From assembly GCF_000172155.1 (NCBI RefSeq), contig NZ_ABIZ01000001.1, positions 6,977,105-7,041,104 on the forward strand: a stretch of DNA of 64,000 nt, given 5' to 3'. The position numbers and the translations under genes are program-made. The DNA is from Verrucomicrobium spinosum DSM 4136 = JCM 18804. GTDB lineage: Bacteria; Verrucomicrobiota; Verrucomicrobiia; Verrucomicrobiales; Verrucomicrobiaceae. This document shows, piece after piece, positions 9,689 through 19,200 of the stretch (position 1 is the stretch's first letter; each line of letters begins with the position of its first letter). Below the pieces are notes generated by a model, which had not been told where the DNA came from, did no database searches, and saw only the letters and a list, made by a program, of their open reading frames with translations.

Positions 9689-10380
9689 GGCTCATCAACA
9701 GGCATCCGCATTCGTCGTGTGGCCCCGAACTGGCTGGCGCGGAATCCAGGCCCCTTCGGTGTGGTCGAACCCCTTCCGTCGTCTTGACGTCGGAGATTCC
9801 CGCCCACTCGGTTTTGCTTTCACTTAAGCGACGGCGCAACTCTAATCGCCTGCCCGGAATTTGCGCAAGCACTTTTCCCATGCGATTCCGTCAGGCCATC
9901 ACCGCCATGGGACCACCGCGATGAGACAAGCTCCCCCAACGGCCCATCCGCCACCCAGGTGACAGGCACGTCACCTCAAGAGGGCCGAAGACCCGGCGTG
10001 ATCCCCAGCCTTGGGCAACGCCCAAGGCCGAACCAACCTTAAGGGCTCAATGTTAGCCAAAAGAAAAAACTCAGATTCACACGTGTATCAAAGATAATAC
10101 CATCACACCCACCAGACAGAAAGCCTGCCCCTACATCGCATAAATGGGAACGTTTTTGTTTTCATCAGTCATCACGATGCTTCGCGGCGCAAAAACCGTC
10201 TCAGACTATCCAAACGGTCAGTGCCAACGAGCTTCTCACTCTGTGAGCGACCCCTCAGTATTGAAAGCATTGTCATTACTTCATCCAACTAATAAGCATC
10301 CACTAATACCGCGGCTTTGTAGCATTACCGCGACATAAAAACTCGTTGACCTCACCCCCTGCTTCGGGGAGCATTTCACC
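9689..10380. other. Divergent intergenic region
   Basis: About 690 bp between the divergently transcribed SGNH hydrolase and beta-helix genes, so promoters for both should be here. The 10040-10330 part is clearly richer in A+T than the neighbours. A small hairpin CCCC-TGCTTC-GGGG lies just before the ATG at 10381. No coding sequence or RNA gene is recognised. Confidence 0.5.
9978..10040. repeat. Fragment of the hairpin-mosaic element
   Basis: Contains AGGGCCGAAGACCCGG followed by the perfect 9-bp stem GCCTTGGGC-AAC-GCCCAAGGC (10008-10028). The same order of words occurs inside the 423-bp element at 34484-34906 and its copy at 45441-45837, so this is a diverged or truncated relative. Confidence 0.75.
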
Positions 10381-13300
10381 ATGCTTTCTAAAAAGCGGGT
10401 TAAGGCAAACCTCCCCAAAAAACTCCTTAGCGTCGCATGTGCCACCTGTTTTGCCCTTGGCGGAACGGTCGCCTTTGCTGACTACGCGTCGTGGCAATCC
10501 TCCAGCTTCCCAGGGCAGGCAGGCAACTACGCCGTGATCCACCAGGAAGCAGATCCCGATGCGGATGCTGTAGGCAACTTGTACGAATATGTCTTTGCCA
10601 CAGACCCCAATGTCTCGGACGCAGCCAGCAGCACCATCACCTACTCCACCGTCTCTGACCATCCGGCCATCACCTTCCGGCGGCTCAAGGGGATGACGGA
10701 CTACGCCGTGGTCCTCCAAACCTCGCCAGACGCCGTCACCTGGACCACGATCCCACCTCAGGTGGAGGCCACCGTGGACAATGGCACCTACGAGACCCTC
10801 ACGTGGAGTGACCCCAACATTCTCATGTCCGTGGTCGGCACGCACCACCTGCGCATCGCCGTACTGCCCACAGCAGGAGTGACACTGCAACTCTTTAAAC
10901 CGCAAAGTTTTCTGGTAAAGTTGACGTCGGGTACATCGGCGGTGTTACAGTGGGAAGACATGAGTCCATCAGAATCCGGTTACGTCGTGGAGCGTCGAAC
11001 AGGGGAGTCGGGAAGTTGGACACCGCAGGTTACCACACTTGCCAACGCTACTTCTTGGACAGACGGCTCGGTGCCCGCCAGTTCAAATGTCTACTATCGA
11101 ATCAGGGCTACAAACGTATCAGGATACTACTCTGGGTACACAAACAGATGGGCTCTTACAAATCCCGGTGACAGCGACGGAGACGGAATTGGCGACGCTG
11201 CGGAACTCACTGCGGGACTGGACCCCTACAATCTCGCCGATGGGTCAGGCGACCTGGATGGCGATGGCGTCCCGAACCTGTGGGAACAAGCCCTTGGAAC
11301 ATCGATTACCAACGGGGCAGTCCGTCCGGCCGCAAACATCGTTGTGGACCCCACCTTTGCGACTGAAACCACCACCCAGAAAAAGACACTTGCCGCCGCC
11401 ATAACCGCTGCACCTGGCAACTCTACCACCCCGCCTTTCAGCATCATCGAAGTGCGCGCTGGAGTCTACAAAGAGACGATTGAGCTTCCATCGACCAAGA
11501 GAATCCTGCTGCTTGCAGCGACCGGAAATGGCATTGCGCCCGAGATCCGCCCCATCATCGGAAGTGAAGCTGTGAAGATTGAAGGGGGAAGCGTAGTGGA
11601 CGGGTTCAGAATCGCCAGCTCACCCGATTACAAGGTTCGTGGCGTTAACATATCTGTAAACGACAAGTTTCTTCCCAGAGTTGTAAACTGCATCATAGAA
11701 GATCATAAAGCCATCGGAAACGCCGCTGGATTGTTCATGGCCGCAGGGCGGGCAATTGTGGAAAACTGTACGTTCTTGAACAACACCGCAAGTGTGAGCG
11801 GCAATGCCATCGGTCAACAAACGGAGGCCGTCGTCGTGGTAAACAACTCAATCCTTTGGAATCCCAACGGCGCAGCACCTCAAGAAGCAAAGGGTGGCGA
11901 CTACGTCTATGGTGCCGGAAACCTCATCTATGACGGGAGCATCCCTGGTTCTCTGCTGGTTGACCCGCTGTTGGATCAACGCGGGTGGCTCACCCCATCC
12001 TCACCTTCACGTAGCGCGGGCCTTCCCATCGCCGGCACCTTCCGCGACATCCATCGGGAGTCCAGAGTTGGCACTTCCGATATCGGCGCCGACCAGTTCA
12101 TCGACACCGATTTGGACGACCTTCCCGACTGGTGGGAGTTAAAGTACTTCGGCAATTTGACAGCCCCTGCAGGAGGAAACAGCGATAGCGACGGTCTGAC
12201 AAACCTTCAAGAGTACGCCAACAGCACCAACCCCACCGTGGCGGATACCGATGCAGATGGCGCAAACGACGGAGCCGAAGTCACCGCTGGGACAAATCCG
12301 CTGGACTCAGATTCCGATGACGATCTCATGCCGGACGGCTACGAGTTGACCAAAGGCTTGAACCCCCTCGATCCGAGAGATGATCTCGACGACAAGGATG
12401 GAGATAGGATCCCGAACTACTACGAGTACGTCAGAGGAACTGATCCCATTTTGGCCGCCAGCATTCCCGCCATGGACTACACCGTCAATCCCGCTGGCGG
12501 AGGCACTCATACCACCATCGCTGCAGCAGTAGCTGCCGCGAAATCCGCAGCGGGTGACTGCAAGATCATCCTACTGAAAAAGGCGATCTACTCCTACTCC
12601 GGCGGAGTGACCCTCGACGGGAAACGGCTTCTGATTCTGGGAGAGCAAGGCCCCTCCATTCCTGAAATCGTCAGCCAAAGCGCTGATCCCGGTTTTCGTC
12701 TGAATGCGAGTGGGATTGTCGTGAATGGGGTGCTTCTACGCAATCAGACTTTTTTAAACGCGGCTCCAGGCGTTTCTGTGGCTCCTCCTGCTGGCACCAG
12801 GGTGAAAATGGCAAACTGCATCCTCACAGGCAACTACTCCAACCACGGCGGCGGCGTCTATGTGAGCAGAGGCGACTTGACGATGGACCACTGCACCGTT
12901 TTTGGAAATGGTCCGAGGTTCACCGCACCAGTGTACCCAGTTGGTCTGGGTATTTACGTGGGAGTTGACAGCCGCCTAAGTCTCAGAAACTCCATCGTAT
13001 GGAACCTGAGCAGCATTCCTGGTGCATCGCAAATCGGAACGGCCAGCAGCGGAGCCACCGTCACCACCAGCAACTCCATCATCCTGGGAGGGGAGTTCTC
13101 CAGCGCCAGTTCGGATCCGCTCCTCGATCGCTACGGCTGCCTCCGCTCTGGAAGCCCCGCGATCAACCCCGCCGGGGGTGGCATCCTGGATCCCGCAAAA
13201 GACATTCATGGAGAAACCCGCAGCACCCCGGCCGACTGGGGGGCTGATGAATACATCGATTCAGACGCCGACGGTCTGCCCGACTCCTGGGAGATGCGCT

Positions 13301-16149
13301 TCTTCGGCAACCTCGCCTCCAACGGCACCACCAACACCGACGCGGACGGCCTCACCGCCGCCCAGGAGTACACCTTTGGGAGCAATCCTGCCGTGGCGGA
13401 CACCGATGGTGATGGCCTCAACGACGGCGGCGAGCTCATCGCGGGCACTGACCCGTGGGACACAGACTCCGATGACGACGGCATCACCGACGGCTACGAA
13501 GTCTCCAAGGCGCTGAACCCCCTTAACTATCAGGACGCCCTGGAAGACAAGGACGGAGACCGCATCCCCAACCTCTATGAGTTCATCCGCGCCACGGACG
13601 CCAACAGCGCCGCCAGCAAGCCCGCTGCGGACTATACCGTGAACCCCGCCGGAGGAGGCACCCACACCACCATCACCGCCGCCATCACGGCAGCCAAGTC
13701 GGGCGTGAATGACTGCCGCATCATCCTGGTGAAACCCGGCACCTACACAGAGGCCATGCTGGACCTGAGCGGCAAGCGCATCATGCTCATGGGTGAGCAG
13801 GGCGCATCTCCGCCCGTGATTTCCTCAGCCCTCGCCTCCTCCTGCATCACCGCCAAGATCAGCGGCGTGGTCATTGACGGCCTCGTCTTCACCCACAATG
13901 TCCTCTACTTCAATGGTTGGAGCGGCATCCATGTCGATGCCCCGGGCTATCACTCCCAAGTGAGGCTCGTCAACTGCGTCGTCCGGGACAACCCGTGCGC
14001 CAGCGGCGGCGTCATTCTGGCAGGTGGTGAGGTGCTGGTGGATCACTGCACCGTGGTGAACAACCGGGGCGATGAAACCACCGGCGAAGGCGGCACCGGC
14101 CGCGGCTTCTACGTCTCCGATGACAGCTACCTGCGCCTGCGCAATTCCATTGTCTGGAATCCCACATCCAGCCCCTCCGTTCCCCAGATCAACATCATAT
14201 CCGGTGGTCAGTGCACGGTGACCAATAGCATCGTCCTCGGCGGTGAGCAGGGCGGGACCAATCTGGATCCCCAAGTGGATCGCTTTGGCAACCTCAGACC
14301 CACCAGCCCGGCCATCAACCCCGTCGGCGGCGTCACCCTGCCAGTTTCCCTGACAGACATTCACGGTGAAACGAGAACCAATCCGCCCGACCTCGGTGCG
14401 GACGAGCACCGCGACTCTGATGCGGACGGCCTGCCAGATGCCTGGGAAACCCGCTTCTTCGGCAACCTCGCCTCCAACGGCACCACCAACACGGACGCAG
14501 ACGGACTTACCGCAGCGCAAGAGTATGCCTTCGGCAGCAATCCCGCCGTCGCAGACTCCGATGCTGACGGTGCCAATGACGGCGCCGAGTTCACCGCCGG
14601 CACCGACCCCTGGGACACCGACACGGATGACGACACCATGTTAGATGGGTATGAAATCTCCAAGGTGCTTAACCCGCTCGACTATCAGGATTCCATGGAG
14701 GATCGCGACGGAGACCGCATCCCTAACCTGTATGAGTATTCGCGCGGTACGGATGCCAACAGCGTCGCCAGCAAGCCCACAGTGGACTACACCGTGAATC
14801 CTGCCGGCGGTGCGGGGATCTACACCACCATCGGTGCTGCCCTCACGGCCGCCAAGGCCGCCGCTGGTGATTGGAAGATCATCGCCATTAAACCAGGCAC
14901 CTATACCGAGGGAGCTCTGACACTGACAACCAAGAAAATCCTTCTCTTGGGTGACCAGGGGCTCACTCTCCCCGTCGTCCAGTCCACGGCGGCCAATGAT
15001 GTGATTGCCATGAACCTGCATGGTTCCGCCATCGACGGCCTGGTCATCAGCCACCTCTACCCCATGACGGGCAGCGGCATCCGGGTGTCCATTCCCACCC
15101 CGAACTACCGGACGCTCGTCCGTATCGCCAACTGCTTCATCAGAGGCAACAAGACCCAGTATGGGGCCGGCATCTACCTCAACAACGCAGAGATGGTGGT
15201 CGATCACTGCACCATTGTGGACAACACTGAGACGATGGCCGACTCCCTCACCGCGTCAGGCCTGGGACTCTATCTGAATTCCGGATCCATTTCCAGAATC
15301 AGAAACTCGATCATCTGGAATCCTCCCTATGACGTCACCAGCAAGCAGATCTACAAGGGCTCCACAGCGACCCTCACCCTCACCAATACCATCGTCAGGG
15401 GTGGTGAACAAGGCGGCATCAACCTGGATCCGAAGTTGACTCCTGAAGGCTGGCTTCGCTCCAACAGCCCCGCGATCAACCAACCCGGCGTCACCGCACT
15501 GTCCACCTCATCCACTGACATCCAGGGGGAAACTCGAACGTCCATCCCAGACCTGGGTGCTGATGAGTTCGTGGATACCGATACCGATGGCATGGCCGAC
15601 TGGTGGGAAATCTTCTACTTCACCAACCTGGCGCAAACCGCCACGGGCGATGTGGATCTGCCAGCTCCCGATGGCCTCAAGAACCTCGACGAGTACCTGT
15701 GTGGTCTGAACCCGAAGGTGGCTGACACCGATGGCGACGGCCTGTCAGATCTCGCTGAGGCCATCGCCCTGGCCGGGGTACTCTATGACTCCCCCAGTGA
15801 GACAGCCGACGATGACGGAGATGGTCTCACCAATGCGCAGGAAGCCCTGCTGGGCACGCAAAACAACGTGACCGACAGCAACGGGGATGGACTGCTCGAC
15901 GGCTTGTCGTGGAGCTCAGGCATCAATCCTGCCAGCCTCGACTCCGATGGCGACGGCGTCTCCAACCTGGATGAACTGGCCAAAGGCACCAGCCCCCTCT
16001 CCGCCGATAGCGACGGCGACGGCGTGGCTGACAACCTGGATGCCTTCCCGCTCGATCCTTCATCCAGCACGCTGCCCACGGTGCCAGGGGACGTAACCTC
16101 ACCGGTCATCACGCTGATCAAGCCGCCAGGCGCAGTGCTCGTCCCTTGA
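10381..16149 (+). CDS. Giant secreted beta-helix / thrombospondin type 3 repeat protein
   Basis: 1922 residues with a Sec signal peptide ending near AFA (about residue 34). Order: an N-terminal region, an FN3-like domain (about 165-258), then four parallel beta-helix modules starting near 312, 697, 1082 and 1467. The last three begin with almost the same words (DYTVNPAGG, then TTI.AA). Between modules are calcium-binding segments such as DTDLDDLPDWWELKYFGN and DSDSDDD, and the C-terminus carries more DSDGDGVS-type repeats. Modules 2-4 repeat every 385 residues with strong DNA similarity, a sign of recent internal duplication. Right-handed beta-helices of this type bind or cleave polysaccharides, but no catalytic motif is identified. 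The protein ends in ITLIKPPGAVLVP, much like the end of the RCC1 giant. The RHS gene follows 72 bp downstream, past a terminator-like hairpin. Confidence 0.92.
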   Translation: MLSKKRVKANLPKKLLSVACATCFALGGTVAFADYASWQSSSFPGQAGNYAVIHQEADPDADAVGNLYEYVFATDPNVSDAASSTITYSTVSDHPAITFRRLKGMTDYAVVLQTSPDAVTWTTIPPQVEATVDNGTYETLTWSDPNILMSVVGTHHLRIAVLPTAGVTLQLFKPQSFLVKLTSGTSAVLQWEDMSPSESGYVVERRTGESGSWTPQVTTLANATSWTDGSVPASSNVYYRIRATNVSGYYSGYTNRWALTNPGDSDGDGIGDAAELTAGLDPYNLADGSGDLDGDGVPNLWEQALGTSITNGAVRPAANIVVDPTFATETTTQKKTLAAAITAAPGNSTTPPFSIIEVRAGVYKETIELPSTKRILLLAATGNGIAPEIRPIIGSEAVKIEGGSVVDGFRIASSPDYKVRGVNISVNDKFLPRVVNCIIEDHKAIGNAAGLFMAAGRAIVENCTFLNNTASVSGNAIGQQTEAVVVVNNSILWNPNGAAPQEAKGGDYVYGAGNLIYDGSIPGSLLVDPLLDQRGWLTPSSPSRSAGLPIAGTFRDIHRESRVGTSDIGADQFIDTDLDDLPDWWELKYFGNLTAPAGGNSDSDGLTNLQEYANSTNPTVADTDADGANDGAEVTAGTNPLDSDSDDDLMPDGYELTKGLNPLDPRDDLDDKDGDRIPNYYEYVRGTDPILAASIPAMDYTVNPAGGGTHTTIAAAVAAAKSAAGDCKIILLKKAIYSYSGGVTLDGKRLLILGEQGPSIPEIVSQSADPGFRLNASGIVVNGVLLRNQTFLNAAPGVSVAPPAGTRVKMANCILTGNYSNHGGGVYVSRGDLTMDHCTVFGNGPRFTAPVYPVGLGIYVGVDSRLSLRNSIVWNLSSIPGASQIGTASSGATVTTSNSIILGGEFSSASSDPLLDRYGCLRSGSPAINPAGGGILDPAKDIHGETRSTPADWGADEYIDSDADGLPDSWEMRFFGNLASNGTTNTDADGLTAAQEYTFGSNPAVADTDGDGLNDGGELIAGTDPWDTDSDDDGITDGYEVSKALNPLNYQDALEDKDGDRIPNLYEFIRATDANSAASKPAADYTVNPAGGGTHTTITAAITAAKSGVNDCRIILVKPGTYTEAMLDLSGKRIMLMGEQGASPPVISSALASSCITAKISGVVIDGLVFTHNVLYFNGWSGIHVDAPGYHSQVRLVNCVVRDNPCASGGVILAGGEVLVDHCTVVNNRGDETTGEGGTGRGFYVSDDSYLRLRNSIVWNPTSSPSVPQINIISGGQCTVTNSIVLGGEQGGTNLDPQVDRFGNLRPTSPAINPVGGVTLPVSLTDIHGETRTNPPDLGADEHRDSDADGLPDAWETRFFGNLASNGTTNTDADGLTAAQEYAFGSNPAVADSDADGANDGAEFTAGTDPWDTDTDDDTMLDGYEISKVLNPLDYQDSMEDRDGDRIPNLYEYSRGTDANSVASKPTVDYTVNPAGGAGIYTTIGAALTAAKAAAGDWKIIAIKPGTYTEGALTLTTKKILLLGDQGLTLPVVQSTAANDVIAMNLHGSAIDGLVISHLYPMTGSGIRVSIPTPNYRTLVRIANCFIRGNKTQYGAGIYLNNAEMVVDHCTIVDNTETMADSLTASGLGLYLNSGSISRIRNSIIWNPPYDVTSKQIYKGSTATLTLTNTIVRGGEQGGINLDPKLTPEGWLRSNSPAINQPGVTALSTSSTDIQGETRTSIPDLGADEFVDTDTDGMADWWEIFYFTNLAQTATGDVDLPAPDGLKNLDEYLCGLNPKVADTDGDGLSDLAEAIALAGVLYDSPSETADDDGDGLTNAQEALLGTQNNVTDSNGDGLLDGLSWSSGINPASLDSDGDGVSNLDELAKGTSPLSADSDGDGVADNLDAFPLDPSSSTLPTVPGDVTSPVITLIKPPGAVLVP

Positions 16150-16164
16150 GTCACTAGTCACTCC

Positions 16165-16195
16165 GGGCTTCGCCAGAAGCCCCCTTTCATTTTGC
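16165..16195 (+). terminator. Hairpin terminator after the beta-helix gene
   Basis: A perfect 7-bp stem GGGCTTC-GCCA-GAAGCCC (16165-16182) followed by CCCTTTCATTTT lies 16 bp after the stop codon. This looks like an intrinsic terminator or attenuator, which would partly uncouple the RHS gene from the upstream gene. Confidence 0.65.
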
Positions 16196-16221
16196 AATTC
16201 TCTCTCTATCTCGCGACCTCC

Positions 16222-19200
16222 ATGCTTACCCCCAAGTCCATTTTCTTTCGCACCACGTCAGCCATCCTTCTGACGCTTCAGCCCATGATGCTACTCCCGC
16301 AAGACGTGGTGCAAAACTGTTGCGGTGGCTCCGATTCGCCTCCACCACCTGAGGTCAAACGATACACAGACCTCCCGGACACCTTCAAGGAAGACTGGGT
16401 GCCACCAGCCCCCGTCCTCAGCGCCAGGGACATCACCCTCAACAAAGCCGCCCCGGCCTCCGCCCCCGTTCTCGATCTCCCCCAAGGCAAGGTTCTATCC
16501 CAAACAGACATCGCCCAGGCCAAGGTCTTCTCCACCCCCCTGCGCTCCACCCAGCGCAAGCAGGCCGGCGAACTCGAACGCAAGCTCTTCTCCAGCCTCC
16601 TCCAGAGCCATGTCGCGGGCAAAAGCTTCCAGGATTTCCAGGCCGCAGGCCGCATCAAGGCTTTCCTCGCCGCCCATCCTGACAGCGGCTATGCCACCTC
16701 CCTCCTTCTCGAAGCCGCAGAGATCGAATGGCGTCACGGCTTCTTCATCGACGGCCTCGCCACCCTCCAGCAGGCCTGGGACCAAGGCAAGCAGTTCACC
16801 GACATCGACGACCGCCGCCTCGCCGAGATGGCCCTCGGCCGCCTCCTGCAACGCCGCTCCCTCATGGGCCAGAAGGACGAGCTGCGCCCCTTGATTGAAG
16901 AGGCCAAGGCCCTACCCCTCGGCGGTTATGCCGCCGATGCCCTCATCCGCGCCCGTGAAGTGCTGTGGTTCCTTGATCACAAAGCTGAGCGCAACGTCTT
17001 CTGCGGCTTCACCGCCGCCAATGCCATCTGCGTCCCCCTGGGTGAGCGCCCCATCTTCCCGGATGTGCATGATGACAACGAGAAGGCCATCTTCATCAAA
17101 GACGGCCTCTCCGCCTTCGAGCTCAAAGCCCACAGCCATGAGGTGGGCGGCACGCTCAAGGTCATCAAGCGCACCAGCGGTCGCACCATCATCGCCCCCT
17201 CCGTCATCCACTTCAAGTTCAACCACTACTCCGCCCTCACCGAGACGCTCGAGGGCAAGTACCGTCTCACCGATGAGCACCTCTTCTATGACAGCTGGGT
17301 GCCGCCCCAGGCCCTGGAGCAGCAGATGAGCGGCTATTTCCTGGTGCCCGCCGCCACCGCCCTGCCCGCCGGGTATGTGGATGTGGCCGATGACGAGGCC
17401 AAGACCGTCTTCGGCCGCCACTGCGTCCACGCCACCGACCCCGAGGGGCCCATGCCCAAGTGCAAGACCTGCCCCCCGCAGGCCCCCGTCCCCATGGCCA
17501 CCTACAGCTTCAATGCCATGAACCCGGGCCTGTTCGTCACCGACACCCCCGTGGTCCACACGCCCCCCTATGGCCCCGCCGTCAACTTCACGGTCACCTA
17601 TGACCAGCGCAGCACCGTCATCGGCGACCTTCAGGTCACCGGCAACCTCGGCCCTCGCTGGACCCACTCCTACCAGGAGGGTGTGACCCTCTCCGGCACC
17701 GGCACCCCCAACACCCAGGTCAAGTGGGTCCAGGGTGACGGCAGTTATTTCCAGTACACCTACAACACCTCCACCTCCTCCTACGCCCAGAAGTACAAGG
17801 AGCGCCCCCAGCTCTCCTACCTCACCGCCGGCCTCGGTGGACCGGGCTACCAGCTCACCTTCTCCGACGGCTCCAAAAAGCTCTTCAAACAGGCCGATGC
17901 CGTCACCCCCACCAAGTACCTCCTCACTCAGATCATCGACAAGGTCGGCAACACCCTCACCCTCCAGTATGACGGCTCCCTGCGCCTGACCACTCTTCTT
18001 GATGCACTCGGCCAGGCCACCACGATCAGCTACACGCCGGATGTGGGCGACAACGTCAGCGGTGACACCACGAAGATCCGCAAGGTCACCGATCCGTTCT
18101 CCCGCTTCGCCAAGTTCAAGTACACCGCCACCGGCCAGCTCGAAAGGATCATCGATCCCATCGGCATCACCTCCCAGTTCAGCTATGGCACCGGGGACTT
18201 CATCAACCGTGTCACCACCCCCTACGGTCCCACGGAGTTCAGCCACGGGGAGATGCCCGGCATCAACAGCGAGACCGGCCGTTGGATTGAATCCAAGGAC
18301 GCTGCCGGGGATCGCGAACGAGTGGAGCGCAATGACCTCGCCCTGCCAGACAACTACGTGGCCAGCCCGCAGGCCCCCAGTAGTGTCAATGTCAACGGGA
18401 CCAACGTCCCCTTCCTGCCCAAGAACGACAACCTCTTTTACCGCAACACCTTCCACTGGAACCGCCAGCAGATGAAGAACTGGCCGGGAGACTACAGCAA
18501 GTGCCTCATCTACAACTGGCTGACCAGCACCAGTGACACCATCACCGGCGTGATCGGCAGCATCAAGCAACCGCTGGAGGGACGCATCTGGTTCAACTAT
18601 CCCAACCAGACCTCCTCGCACGCCGTGGGCGACGTGAGCGCTCCATCTAAAACGGTCCGCGCGGTGGAGAGCACCACCGGTACGACATTGTGGAGCATGA
18701 ACCAAGCCAGCTACAATGACCTGGGCTTAGTCACCGGAACTGTTGATCCCATGGGCCGTGAGCTGAAGTACGAATACTACCCCAACAAACAAGACCTTCA
18801 GTATGTGAAGGTGAAGAATGGTGCCACTTGGGAGACTCTATTGACAATCTCCCAGTACAAGTTGGTAAGCGGACAGTCCGTTCATCTTCCTGAGATCCTG
18901 ACCGACTCGTCCGGACTTCAGAGCCAGTGCGCCTACAATGACAAAGGACAGATCACTCAGGTCACTGTTTCAAAGGGTGCCAATTCCGAGACAACAAAGT
19001 ACATCTATGACGCCAACCTGGATGGAAGCGCTGATGCCTATGGCTATTTGATCCGGGTGGAGCACACTTCCCCTTCCAATCCGCTGGCGTTTGTCACGCT
19101 ACAGAATTGGACGTACGACGCAGCAAAAAGAGCCCGCACACTCACCAACTCGCAAGGCTACGCTCTGACTTACGACTATGACAATCTTGATCGCGTCACA

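Noticed and set aside
8573-9787. Plus-strand frame of 404 codons beginning with His/Ser/Thr/Pro repeats
   Set aside because: It is antisense to the SGNH hydrolase and its start merely translates the 9-bp minisatellite.
10008-10028. GCCTTGGGC-AAC-GCCCAAGGC as a terminator
   Set aside because: No T tract follows, it lies far from any gene end, and it matches the interior of the repeat element.
16912-18705. Minus-strand frame of 597 codons opposite the RHS gene
   Set aside because: It is the antisense shadow of strongly GC-ending codons; it has no domain and the plus strand is clearly RHS.
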